NCBI RefSeq assembly: GCF_027244095.1
Contig: NC_069662.1
Coordinates: 17,510,501 to 17,574,500 of the forward strand
Length of the DNA: 64,000 bases
DNA from: Hemicordylus capensis
Lineage: Eukaryota > Chordata > Lepidosauria > Squamata > Cordylidae
Direction: 5' to 3'
Both the position numbers and the translations under genes were made by a program. The notes under the pieces are model-generated. The model was not told the DNA's origin, did not search any database, and saw only the letters and a program-made list of their open reading frames with translations. Position 1 is the first letter of the stretch, and the number at the start of each line of letters is the position of its first letter. Below, piece after piece: positions 44,350 to 54,979 of the stretch.

Positions 44350-44824
44350 AAGGTTGCCACATTCAACCTTTCCAAATCTGGGTGGCCTAATTTGCATATT
44401 ATGCGGCAACTAATTTGCATTTTATTTATTTGACATTTGTATGCTCCCCTCTCCCTCTCTGTCCTCCCGTGTGATTGGATCCAGAGTAAAATCTGGGCAG
44501 TGTATTTGAAATCTCTGTAAATCCAGGTGGAATTTAGCAGCCGGATAGAGAAGCTAAAAAAAGTGTGCCGTCAAGTTGATTTTGATTCCTGGGGCCCACG
44601 GAGCCCTGTGGTTTTCTTTGGTAGAATACAGGAGGGGTTTACCATTGCTGCCTCGCACGCAGTATGAGATGATACCTTTCAGCATCATCCTATATTGCTG
44701 CTGCCCAATATAGTACCAGCGGAGATTTGAACCAGCAACTTTCTACTTGTTAGTCAAGCATTTCCCCACTGCACCACTTAAAATCTGGGGGCTACCCTAA
44801 ATTCCAGGGTACATGGCAACCCTA
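44350..44824. mobile_element. hAT-like element with nested Sauria SINE
   Basis: A direct repeat GGTTTATAT flanks it at 44,341-44,349 and 44,825-44,833. Inverted ends are AAGGTTGCCACAT and the complement of 'acatggcaaccct'. A Sauria-type SINE fills 44,556-44,780. Confidence 0.65.
44556..44780 (-). repeat. Sauria-type SINE, nested
   Basis: Bov-B-like tail on the minus strand ('aggaatcaaaatcaacttga'), the 'gcagtatgagatgatacctt' body reversed and a tRNA-like head. It is inserted in the hAT-like element. Confidence 0.8.
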
Positions 44825-45083
44825 GGTTTATATCCTTTTTATTTTGTAAAAAGTCAGCTTTGTGCACCAAAAAGACCCTCTGCATATGGGCAGAGACACT
44901 ACCCCTCTATGTTGTACGAATGTACAGATGTCTGTACACTCATATGTTTTTGTGTGAATGATTAATTTTGAAAGTGAACCTGGGTACATGCCCCTCGAAC
45001 GAATCATACAGATAGGAAGTCGACCTGTCTTCAACAGCATAATGTGTGGACACTGTTCATATGAGGGCTAAATATAACATGTG

Positions 45084-45598
45084 CAGAGGCGGATTAACGT
45101 AGTAGCAAATGTAGCATTTGCTACGGGCCCCACGTTTTTGAGGGCCCCACACACCCAGTTTCCAACTGGGAATTAAAGTTAAAACATTACTTGTTTTATT
45201 TGGTCCATGTTAGATAAAGTATCCCTTTTCTGCTAAATGTGCGTTTTAAGAGAAGGCCCAGTGCAGCATCTGTCCAGTGGCTGTTGCTGGTGCCTACCAC
45301 ATTTTTCTTTTTAGAGTGTGAGCCCTTTGGAGACAGAGAATTATCTCTCCACTCTTTATTTTTCTATGTAAACCACTTTGAGAATTTTGACTGAAAACGG
45401 TATATAAATGTTCACTGTTGTAGTAAGTGTGAGTTTGTGGCTTAGTCTCCCATACTTCAAAATATAGCATATGAAAAAATTGAATTACTTTACTATGCAA
45501 GTAAATATTTTACGTTTTAATATTTATGTGCATTAAAAAAAATTAGGGCCCCTTTATAACATATGCTACAGGCCCCACACTAGCTTAATCCGGCCCTG
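45084..45598. mobile_element. hAT element with 8-bp target duplication
   Basis: Flanked by AACATGTG (45,076-45,083) and AACGTGTG (45,599-45,606). Inverted ends are CAGAGGCGGATTAA and the complement of 'ttaatccggccctg'. It contains a third-layer insertion, an L2-tailed SINE at about 45,250-45,420. No transposase is present. Confidence 0.8.
45250..45420 (+). repeat. L2-tailed SINE fragment, nested
   Basis: The text 'tggctgttgctggtgcctac', 'gagtgtgagccctttggaga' and 'aaaacggtatataaatgttc' is the + orientation of this SINE. Confidence 0.7.
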
Positions 45599-45889
45599 AA
45601 CGTGTGAATAGGGCTACTTGTGTCTCTTGTTAAGAACAGTACTAGGGATGGTAACTGGAAGCTATTTCTCTGCGTTTTCAGTGGAAGTCTTTAGCGGAAG
45701 AGGACGGAGGGCTGTTGCGTTCCCAAGTTTAGCAGACCGGTAGTTAAAATTACCAAAGGTTGAGATCTGGGCTCAATCTAGCAAGCCGCCTCTCTGTCAT
45801 AGACGTAGGGCGAATTTGCGGCCATCACTCTATATTTTTTATTTTGGCTCTGAAAGAAGACACCATTAGGGCGGATGTTCCATTGAAAC

Positions 45890-46152
45890 GAATGGACTCG
45901 GCGCTTCCATTTTGGCTCACTTCCTGGATATACCTATGAACGAAACTTCCTGGTTGCGCCTGCGTCTGGGGTGAGGGCAACGCGCGGGATTGTACTAGTT
46001 TGCGCGTGCGCAGAAATGTAGTGCGTGGTAGAATTGCTGCGGTGGGCGCAGCTGCCTTAAAGAGACAGTACCCACGATAGGGGTAACTAACCTGTATAAA
46101 GGGGGAAGGCGCCCTTGCTGGGGAGCAGCGGAGGAGAACACTGGAGGGGAAG
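45890..46152 (+). promoter_or_regulatory. CpG promoter and non-coding exon with splice donor
   Basis: An NRF1-like TGCGCGTGCGCA (46,001-46,012) and ETS-like ACTTCCTGG elements are followed by TATAAA at 46,095-46,100 and a perfect donor GAAG|gtaaga at 46,152. The first downstream acceptors on this strand belong to the HARBI1-like ORF (49,169) and the TMEM219 start exon (55,914). It probably serves TMEM219, and perhaps both. Confidence 0.6.
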
Positions 46153-49100
46153 GTAAGACAGTTGTGCTCCTTCTGTACTGGGGGCGATCTCTGGCTCTTT
46201 CTAGAGGCTGATCTCTCCCCCTTTCACTATCCTTCCTTCCTTCCCTGAGCGCTTTACATCACTTCTAACTTCCTCTTCCCCATAATATCCCTTTTGTTCC
46301 CAATATCCTCCTTGGGTAAAATGAACTTATGAATTTGCCTTCTACTGAGTCCGATCATTGGTCCATCTGATTCAGTACTGTCTGCTCTGACTGGCAGCAG
46401 CTCTTCAGGGACTCGGGGTCGGGGTGGTTTCTCAGAGCTGCTACGGAGATCCTTTTACCTGGAGATGAAATATGGAACCTCGTGTATGCGCTCTCTGCCC
46501 CCGAGCTGTGATCCCGCCCCATCGCAATTAATATCTGATTCATAATGTACAAAAGAAGAACATAGAACTGGAAAAGTGAGATGAAAACATTGCCCCTTAT
46601 CCCGCTCCCCATGCTCGTTTACTTGTGGAATTTAATTGTGAGCTGCTTTGGAATCTAATATAATGGGATTTAGTTGTGAGCTGTTTTGGGAGCAAATCGT
46701 GGCTGAAAAGTAGGGTATACATATACTAATTAAATTATAGGCATTTATTTGGGGATATTGACTGACATCCAGACTAGGTCATTCAGTCCAACTGAAATTA
46801 ATAAATTGGCAGTGACTATCCTGTTAATTTCAGTAAGACTACTTATGGGTAACTTGTCTGGATGTCAGTCACCATGTTGTTTTGTCTCTTTACCCAGTAT
46901 GTCTACCACCATGCAATCTGCTCACTTCTATCCACTCCCCGCTATCATTATGGAGGCAAGTCCCACTGAGTTCTATGGGTCTTACTTCCTAGTAAGCATA
47001 TTTAGGATTGCAACCTCTTTGTAGCTTACAAAGAACTTGAACCTGCATCTCCTGTGTCTAAATCTAAAACTATCTGCTGCATTGCTAAACATCTATACAG
47101 CGGCATACCATAGACCTATACACTGTCTACCTTTTCCATCCTCAGAGTTTATTTTGAGCTGGGACTTCACCTACTGTTTTGAATGCCAAGACTGAATTTT
47201 GAGATATATGTAATAGTAGTAGTAACTGAGTGTTTCTGAGCATGTGCAGAGTAACTGAGTCACTACAGTTGGCCCTGCACACATCTAGGATGAGGGGACA
47301 TGGTATCCAGGTGAGACTTGCACAACATCCAGGCAGGTGACTCTGCCCTGGCCCAGCATTCTCCCCCCTCCACCCCTTTTCAGAGTTTAAACCACTGCCT
47401 GTCCCCAAACTTTATATCTTTCCATCCCCATTTATACTATCTTTGCCTTTCCACCCATAATCCCCACCCACCAATGCCTCTCTGTATTTGCTTCTCTCTG
47501 TCTTTTTGCAGTGGAGTCTAGGATGTTTACCAGACTAAATGAAAAAAGGATTCTTGTATCTTTTTGAGTACTTGCAAGATAAAATATCTTCTGCAGAATC
47601 ACACAAGAACCCTGTTCTTCATTGAAATTGCATCCCTTCTTGGTAATGCAGATCACAGAACCAGTGCTCCACATGTGTGGATTACAGCCTAAAAATGCTT
47701 ACTTAGAAACTAAGTACTACTGAGTTCAATGAAAGTGGTGGTGGGGAGAGAAGAAGCATTAAACTGCTGCTGGTAAAATATGGTTCTATTGCTAAGGATG
47801 GTGAAAGAGCTGTTGAATATGAGTTATTTGGGTCACTAGGTCAACAGAACTGTTCTGATTCCATGGGCTTTAGCTGCGGAGAATACATTAGCGTTTTGCT
47901 CATTTCATGGAAAAGAGGATTTAAACATTTTCATTCAGCTGTAAGATTTGTGGCTCAAATACTTTTTTGAATGAAGTGCAACTTATAGAAATGTGGCTGC
48001 TGAAGACCGAATTGAATGAAGGCTTCCAGGAATTAGTGTGACTCAAGTTGAACAAGACTTTATCTTGGAACCTGTTTGCAATAATTGGGCTCAACCACGA
48101 TGGTCTCTGAGCATGTGCAGAATACTTTCTGGTTAAGACAGAGCAATTGCAAGCAGACTTGACAGACCTGAAATTAGGACCTTCAGGTCAGAGACAGGGA
48201 ATCTCAGGAAGTTCTGAACTTTGCAGCTCATATCTTGGATTTGGTCTACATGTGAGCAGAATGAGGTGGCAGAAAGGCCCTTGCACTTCACATGGCAGTG
48301 GGGAATAGGATTTTTGAATGCTTCCCTCTCGCTCTCTCTCTCTCTCTCTCAATCTATCTATCTGTCTATCTGTTTTAAAAAAGCTCTTGCAAGTAGAAAC
48401 CTAGCACAATGTGTGTGAGGTTGGATTGGATTGGAACTCTCTCTCTCTCTGATATGATGTGCGTTTTTTGTTTGTTTGTTTGTTTGTTTTTTAAATTGGG
48501 GAAGAATACAAATGGCACCCCTCACCTGCAATCTGAAATGGTACAGTCTACTCTGCCACTTCAACATTCTACCATCTCATTCTGCTGCCTCTGTAGACCA
48601 GGCCTTGGGAATCAAGGATTAGCTGGTACGCCATGCTGGGAGTGCCAGTATGGGAACTTTAAAAGTGCTAACTTGGGCGGGGGTTGGGGGGGTTGGTTGG
48701 TGGAATGGTTACAGGAGGTGTGCATGAGTGTGAGGGGTGATGTAACAGAAACAATATGGGAGCAATAAAGGTGTGCAGTTGACAGGTGGCCAGTTGGGAG
48801 AACGGAGGTATGGGAGGGAAGCTAGTGTGGGATATCAGGATAGAGCCACACGTGATCTTCTGAATGCGAAAGATTTTTGAAATGAAGTGGGTGGGCATTT
48901 CCTGAGTGTGATGGAACAATTCCCTTCTGCTTCATGTAAAAAGAAAGAAAAACCATCACAACTGAAATGTAAATGTGATTCAGTTAGTCAGCAAAAACCC
49001 AATTACAATCTATTGCCCTTCGGTTCAACAGTGCCTTTCTACTTGAGGTGCAAGGACTGGTTATGAATCCTCCCAGCCTGATGAAGTCACCCCTGCCTTG

Positions 49101-49169
49101 GCCAATGATGTAGCAGGGAGAAGGGTTTTGTCTCACAGCACACTGACCTCACTTCCTCCTGAACTTCAG
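46153..49169. other. Intron or intergenic between the CpG promoter and the HARBI1-like ORF
   Basis: Contains a tRNA-headed SINE (46,333-46,520, minus), a palindromic MITE (46,759-46,871) and a 'gcaagtcccactgagttcta' type repeat piece (46,945-47,015; another at 47,688-47,735). A TC-rich/TCTA tract lies at 48,330-48,372 and a (TTTG)n at 48,469-48,490. The rest is unassigned. No Myb-like partner gene was seen. Confidence 0.5.
46759..46871. mobile_element. Palindromic MITE, 16-bp perfect inverted ends
   Basis: TGACTGACATCCAGAC at 46,759 is the exact complement of GTCTGGATGTCAGTCA ending at 46,871. Inner arms carry 'actgaaattaat' and its complement. Related copies are at 53,587-53,696 and 58,001-58,143. 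Confidence 0.8.
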
Positions 49170-49191
49170 GGCTTCAAGAGTGACTGGAAAC

Positions 49192-50547
49192 ATGGAGCAG
49201 GAGTGCCTGGCTCTTGTCGCTGCCTGCGTCCAGACCTCCCAACTGCTCATCCAGCAGTGGATGCTCAACAGGCGCACCGTGATTTTCGCCATAGTGAGGA
49301 TTCTGCAACGGAGGCGTTTCCGCCGGTCGGCAGCCGTGCTGAGGCGTATCCTCTCGGCCAGCGTCCGGCGCAAGAGGGCCTTGCTGCGCCTTCACCGGAA
49401 CGCTATCGTCTCGGTGGTCACCATGGTGTACTCGTCTTCACCTGCACTGCACTATGAACATGAGCTGATGGCCTTGTCAGAGCGATCGCACTGGATGCTT
49501 CCAAGATGCAGTGAATGGTGGGAGCGGATGATCTCTTCTGAGCAGGATGACAAGTGCTGGATTTCTTTGTTCCGAATGTCACGTTCCACACTGATGTACA
49601 TCGCTGAGGAGCTGCGCCCTGCCCTGCAGCGTCGAGACACTGGTATGCGGTCGCACATCCCTGTGGAGAAAAGGGTCGCCATGACCATCTGGAAGCTCGC
49701 TCACCACGACAGTTACAAGACCGTTTCGGAGCTGTTTGGGGTGGGGATTTCATCTGCATGCTCGATATTCGAAGAGGTATGTGAAGAAATCAATAGCAGG
49801 CTGTTGGCCAAGACGATCGAGCTGGGGGGCCCCCAGGCAGTCATGGAGGGCTTCAAGGAGATGGGCTTCCCCAACTGCCTTGGAGCCATTGATGCAATAC
49901 ACATCTCTATCCTCTGCCCCCCGTTCTCTGCTGACTCCTACATCAACTGCAAGGGTTTCTATTCCATGGTGCTGCAGGCCCTGGTGGACAGTAAATCCCG
50001 TTTCACCGACATCTACGTTGGCTTTCCTGAACGGTCCCACGACTCCCGCATCCTGCACAACTCTCCGTTTTTCAACAGCATGGATGAGGGCACTTTTGGG
50101 CCACAAACAGCCACCATGCTGGAGGGTGTTTCGATGACCCCTGTCATCATTGGGGATGCTGCCTACCCACTTCGCCCCTGGCTGATGAAGCCATACCCTG
50201 CGCCAAAAACCACAGCACAGGAGCAATTCAACGAAAGGCTTGCCAAGTGCCGAGCGTGTGTGGAGAGGGCTTTCGGGGTCCTGAGAGCACGCTGGAGATG
50301 CTTGCAGATGAGGCTGGATGTGAGGGAGAAGCTTATTCCGGTTGTCATAGCCACATGTTGTATCCTGCACAACATCTGTGAAATCAAAGGCGATGAATTG
50401 CTGGAGCCCCTGGAAAGCCCAGCAGCTGCCGAAAACCAGAATGCTTCGGCCAGGCCAAGGGTGCCCTTATCTGAGGCTGGACTGACCAAGAGAGCGTGCC
50501 AGATCAGGGCTGCTTATTGCTCCTATTTTGAAAAGAATCCTCTGTGA
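49192..50547 (+). CDS. HARBI1-like PIF/Harbinger transposase, intact ORF
   Basis: One uninterrupted ORF of 451 residues with an ATG at 49,192, 22 bases after a possible acceptor (aacttcag at 49,162-49,169). The DDE_Tnp_4 domain fills about residues 225-397. Catalytic residues are in place: D234 (GAIDAIH), D322 (IIGDAAYPLRPWLMKPY) and E359 (VERAFGVLRARWR), followed by CCILHNICE. Upstream are IPVEKRVAMTIWKLA and LFGVGISSACSIF, the helix-turn-helix-like region of the family. The first 95 residues are Arg-rich and helical. Human HARBI1 is a single-domain domesticated relative of 349 residues. I found no terminal inverted repeats, no 3-bp target duplication and no Myb-like partner. A domesticated gene or a young element are both possible. 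Confidence 0.85.
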   Translation: MEQECLALVAACVQTSQLLIQQWMLNRRTVIFAIVRILQRRRFRRSAAVLRRILSASVRRKRALLRLHRNAIVSVVTMVYSSSPALHYEHELMALSERSHWMLPRCSEWWERMISSEQDDKCWISLFRMSRSTLMYIAEELRPALQRRDTGMRSHIPVEKRVAMTIWKLAHHDSYKTVSELFGVGISSACSIFEEVCEEINSRLLAKTIELGGPQAVMEGFKEMGFPNCLGAIDAIHISILCPPFSADSYINCKGFYSMVLQALVDSKSRFTDIYVGFPERSHDSRILHNSPFFNSMDEGTFGPQTATMLEGVSMTPVIIGDAAYPLRPWLMKPYPAPKTTAQEQFNERLAKCRACVERAFGVLRARWRCLQMRLDVREKLIPVVIATCCILHNICEIKGDELLEPLESPAAAENQNASARPRVPLSEAGLTKRACQIRAAYCSYFEKNPL

Positions 50548-50662
50548 AAGGAGGGGTTCATTGGCCCTTGTAACTCTTCAGTGGGTGTGAATGCCCCATG
50601 TGCAGTGGATGTACCATGTCATACCAAAGTCTACTGTGTGGTACATTGTCTTATACATGTCT

Positions 50663-50668
50663 AATAAA
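50663..50668 (+). terminator. Poly(A) signal after the HARBI1-like ORF
   Basis: AATAAA lies 116 bases after the stop, followed by a T-rich stretch. Confidence 0.6.
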
Positions 50669-50694
50669 AAGATTACAGTTTTGAATAACTACTG

Positions 50695-50826
50695 ATATGG
50701 ATATTTATATACCAATATTCAACAATAGTTCTCAAAGTGGTTTACACAGGAAAATAAATAAGACTGTTCCCTATCCCCAAAGGGCTCACAAGTCTTAGAG
50801 AGAGAGGGAGAGAGAGAGAGAGAGAG
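50695..50826 (-). repeat. L2-tailed SINE fragment and (GA)n
   Basis: The text 'ataccaatattcaacaatag' and 'ctatccccaaagggctcaca' is the reversed SINE end. It is followed by an (AG)n run at 50,798-50,826. Confidence 0.7.
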
Positions 50827-50837
50827 GGTAGGGGGGA

Positions 50838-51022
50838 AAAACAAGTCTCAATGTGTTTTGAAGTAGGCAGCCTCTTCTTCAGGGGGAAATCTCCATGAAT
50901 CAAAATACAAAGCTTCTCTCAAATTAGTCAGTAGTTTGAAAGAAGCTTTGTATTTTGATTCTTGAAGATTTTCCCCTGAAGAAGAGGCTTTCGACATCGA
51001 AACACATTGGGACTGGTTTTCC
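50838..51022. repeat. Inverted repeat with ribozyme-like signature on both arms
   Basis: Arms of about 80 bp face each other around 50,925-50,935. The right arm has CTGAAGA (50,976-50,982) and GAAAC (50,999-51,003), spaced as in hammerhead ribozyme cores. The left arm carries the same on the minus strand with a mutated second box. The arrangement resembles the terminal repeats of Penelope-like elements. Confidence 0.55.
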
Positions 51023-51699
51023 TCAATAGATCATTCTTGCACCGTTCCTGCTTCTCCCTTCTGTCCATATCGGTGTGGTGCTCCCCTCCCTTAAAAAAAT
51101 AAAGAAAATCTGCCACTTTAACAGTGAAAGTGACTCTCTTGTGGTGAAAGTGATTGTTTTATCCCGATTTTCAGACAAAAATTGTCTCCCAAGTAGCTCG
51201 TATCTACAGAATTCAACAGAGTGCTGGGATAGGCACAAGCACTGTACATAAATAAAAACTAGACTTCAGGCCTACAGACAAACAAGTCAAGATATCTAAG
51301 GGAAGAGGAGTAAAGGGGAAGGGGTGAGGTGGGAGATCAGTTTGACAAATACCACGACAAGGTTATCAATGGGGCTTTTTCCTCGCAGCTGACAGCTGTG
51401 TGGGAGGAATGTCCAGCCAGGCTGCAAGGCCCATACGCTCTCCCGAGAAACGGCCAGTCATGTGTTGGCAAAAACTGAGGGTAGGAGGAGGTGGAAAGTG
51501 ATTCTGCGCTACCTGCAAGCTGGGTGGGATGGCAGTGGCCAACCCAACATTGTTTCAAGGGTGGGCGAAAAACGTGTCCTGTGTTGTCCTATCCAGATCA
51601 CCCTTACCTTGATTTTTGCCAGCACACAGCCGTTTCTCTGGAGTGTGCACAGAACTTGGAGTCTGGCGGGATGCACTTCCTCCCCAGCTGTTGGTTGTA
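51023..51699. other. Intergenic, nothing recognised
   Basis: No coding, repeat or RNA signal could be named here. Confidence 0.3.
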
Positions 51700-52690
51700 A
51701 GAACCAGTCAGTCAGTCTTTATTACGGTCTTTGACCAATAACACAACATCTAAAACAATATAAAAAATTTAAACATAGCCATATTAATAATATAACTCTA
51801 TATTGCATCTAACCATTAGCGAGCAGAGTATGACGAACTCATATTGCAGAACAGAATTTTGCAACTGTGCGTGTGATACACATCTATAAACAAATATTTG
51901 ATGTAGAATTTGTCCGACTGACCTTGCAGATTATGTAAAAGAGGGTCAAATAACCTTCACCAAGGTGCCACCTAAAGGCACAGTGGGAAATGACTTGCAT
52001 AGCAAGCATGAGGTTGCCGGTTCAAATCCCCACTGGTACCTATATCGGGCAGCAGCAATATAGGAAGATGCTGAAAGGTATCATCTCATATTGTGTGGGA
52101 GACGGCAATGGTAAAGCCGTCCTGTATTCTACCAAAGACAACCACAGGGCTCTGTGGTCGCCAGGAGTCGACACCGACTCGACGGCAGACTTTACTAAGG
52201 TCTATATAAAAGACACACTGCAGGAGCACATGTACAACTGACTCAATCTCATCAGTGTTACGGGGCAATATCTCTGCTCCATTGGAATTCTACTGTATCT
52301 ACCAGCTAAACATTCCGAAGGGAGGGCATTCATACGGGCCCTAGAAAAGGCCCATCTGTGTTTGGGGAAAGTAAGGAGAAATAGATAATCTGCTGGGCGA
52401 GTTCTCATCCCAGCACTGAGCAGGTAGAATGACCTAGATGTTCTCGACAGGTCTTTCTGAAACTCAATATCCCAGATCCTTCATTTAATAAGTTCTTTGG
52501 CCCTGTCCAAACCCACAGAGAGGATTGCCTGAGGTGAAAGACCATAAGTACTGAGTTTCCTGACACAGTTCTCCCACCAGCTCAAGCAGTGCCTATCCAA
52601 TAGTAACAAAGGAAGGAGACCAGAGGCCAATAAGTTGATTCTTGTCCAGTTTATTAGTATTAGATACCAAGCTCTCTCTTCCATTGAGAT
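51700..52690 (-). repeat. Non-LTR LINE C-terminal fragment, clade unassigned
   Basis: On the minus strand decayed frames read LSRTSRSFYLLS, FSRARMNALPSECLAGRYSR and NTDEIESVVHVLLQCVFY, a Cys/His C-terminal knuckle. The 3' end is 'gaccgtaataaagactgact'. A Sauria SINE splits it at 51,967-52,196. Confidence 0.65.
51967..52196 (+). repeat. Sauria-type SINE, full length
   Basis: tRNA-like B box 'ggttcaaatccccactggta', body 'gcagcaatataggaagatgc' and Bov-B-like tail 'cgccaggagtcgacaccgac'. The best copy of the family here. Confidence 0.9.
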
Positions 52691-52856
52691 TTTATTTATT
52701 TTTCATTTATTTATTTTTACATTTATATCCCGCTCTTCCTCCAAGGAGCCCAGAGCGGTGTACTACATACTTGAGTTTCTCCTCACAACAACCCTGTGAA
52801 GTAGGTTAGGCTGAGAGGAAAGTGACTGGCCCAGAGTCACCCACCATGCTGGCTCC
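52691..52856 (-). repeat. tRNA-headed SINE with internal deletion
   Basis: The text 'tatatcccgctcttcctcca' to 'agtgactggcccagagtcac' matches the family at 41.2 kb. The A/B box region between the body and 'caccatgctggct' is deleted. Confidence 0.8.
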
Positions 52857-52859
52857 AAA

Positions 52860-53343
52860 TGGCCTTTGTCCCCCCAGTCACTGGCAGAGGCCAGAGTGTC
52901 CACTTTCCCCTCACTTCTGCAGTCCTAGAGCAACTGGCAGCTGGACTTGAGTTGTTTCTGGCAGGGAATGAGGAAGCAAGCTTCTTCCGCAGTGGCTGCT
53001 TATTCTCTGGCCGATGACCTGGTGCCAGGCTGGTTTTCCTTTTCCACGATTGTTCTAGGAGGCAGGGGGTGCAGCCTCTCAGTGGTCCTCTGGCTGGTGG
53101 CAGAGGCCAGAGTGTCGTTCCCCTTGCTTCTGTGGCCCTACAGCAACTTCTACAAACGTTTTCCTCTGCATGCCTCTGACAGCAGGAAGAGCCCGGAGAC
53201 ACTGATGCTGCCAAATGGAAAGGGCAGGGGTCAAGAAATGTTGGCTCTGCTCACCAACCAGGCAAAAACTTTACTCGTCAAGCTATGTTGGTACATTACT
53301 CGTCAGGATTTCTTTTTCACTCGCCGGGCATCATTTTCCACTC

Positions 53344-53396
<53 letters not shown>

Positions 53397-54979
53397 AGAT
53401 TTGTACACTGCCCCAAACTTTCATCTCTGGGCAGTTTACAGCGACAAAGTAGACTAATGGATTTCCTGAGCCCTGGGAAAGGGCAAGAGGAAGAAATGGA
53501 AGGGTGAGGGGACAAGAACATGTTCATTGTAGGCAGACATATTTTGCCGCCACTTGCAGAAAGCACGGTTGCGTAGTCGCACACAGTGGCTGACTAAATG
53601 ACTCCTGAGTAGTCCCATTGAAATTAAATTTAGAGTAACTAAATTTAAGTAACTCTTGATCAATACTATTGAGTAACTTAGTCTGGAGGTCAGCCAGTGT
53701 GCTCAACTTTGCCATAGCTAGAACTCTGAGTGATTTGTGGGATTGCTTTCATTGTGGTTTAAAATAAAATTATAGTTCCTATAATTATAGGGAAATGTTT
53801 TCTGTTTCCTGGGATGGGTAGCAGCCATTCCTAATAGTCAGGACTTAAAAATACTGCGGCCTAGTCCTGGAGCCCATTCCAGGTGCCAGGGAAGGAGCTG
53901 TGCCACTTGGACTAGGATATTCAGAGGCAGAGTCGGTCAACCAAATCTTTTATTTGTCCCAGGCACAAATAAAGATTTTGTTTCTGTTTGGAGTATGTTA
54001 CTTGTAAAGAGGATAAAGAGAGACCTCATTTACTTTCCCCCTTCACAGTGTCTGTCTCTTAAGTCTGGTGATTTTGTCTAGTGTCCATTGTTGGGCTCCG
54101 AAGCTTTGGGGTTGGCTCCTAAATCCAAAGGAAAATTGTCAAGGTTGGCATCTACATTGCCGGGGAGACTTTCTCCCATCATCACCGCTTCACATATTAC
54201 AGACATCTGGAAATGTGCAAGTAATCTTAGATGGTGCAGTGATCACAGGTGCTAAATGTACACAGAATGAAGGGAGACGGATAATGAATATTCAGGCCAC
54301 AGGCCTCTCAGAATCTTAAAAGGGGCTTGAGATCTTGCAGAACTTGTCTGTGCTACAAAACCACACACATACACAATATCTTGAGAAATAAGCAGTTAGC
54401 AGACCAGGGAGTTGTCTCACAGGGCAAGAAAACCCAAAGGAGAGGAGGCCTTGCAAAATGAGTGATAGGAATATAATATGAGGAACCAAACCATTGTGGT
54501 GTTAATTTTTCTATGCTCTTTATTCATTTATGGAGGTATCTCTCTTTTTGCTAATTTTGCATCCCCATATTCTAAGATAACGGCATGCCAATGATGCAAT
54601 TGCCATATTGAGTGTAACATATGAAGCAAATACCTAATTCTTACCCATAATTCCAGTTTCTTTCCAACTTTATGGTGTTAATATTGTCAACTTCATAAGC
54701 ATTATAGAGAATGCAGGAACTTTCTGAGTATGAAAAGTTCATTGAGAAATATTTGGATGAGCAGTGAATTCTGCCTTACCAGCAGATTCTTTCAACCAAC
54801 TGGGGTACTGAATAATCCTCATATTACTAACTTATAAAGTGCAAAATTGGTTCTTCAGATTGGAATTTAGACTAATTTAGTGGGGTATGTAATACATTTG
54901 TCTCAATAAGATGTACTGCCTCAGAATGAACATGGGGGACATCATTTGTTTAAAAACCTTGTAGTGACAAAATGCAGGA
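52860..54979. other. Intergenic with a local duplication, (ATCT)n and a palindromic MITE
   Basis: About 58 bases at 52,880-52,938 are repeated at 53,096-53,150 ('ggcagaggccagagtgtc' plus flanks). (ATCT)n lies at 53,344-53,398. A palindromic MITE with ends TGGCTGAC and GTCAGCCA spans 53,587-53,696. The rest, including 53,700-54,979, shows nothing recognised. Confidence 0.5.

Larger units (their letters stand above)
44908..45613 (-). mobile_element. TIR element (TTCACACATTATGTT family) split by a hAT insertion
   Basis: The left part, 44,908 to 45,083, has 'tgtacagatgtctgtacact' and 'tttgaaagtgaacctgggta'. The right end 'aacgtgtgaata' resumes at 45,599. The 515-bp hAT element between them supplies the interruption. 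Confidence 0.65.

Noticed and set aside
48330-48372. Possible regular repeat array (TC/TCTA tract)
   Set aside because: It is a simple microsatellite with no spaced repeats; no CRISPR-type array occurs, as expected for a vertebrate.
49736-50370. Frames of 133 (+) and 206 (-) codons inside the HARBI1-like ORF
   Set aside because: They are shadow frames; only the 451-residue frame has the DDE motifs.
52947-53507. 186-codon + frame
   Set aside because: It depends on the frame through the (ATCT)n array (repeated YLSI) and a local duplication; no domain is recognisable and there is no conserved start.
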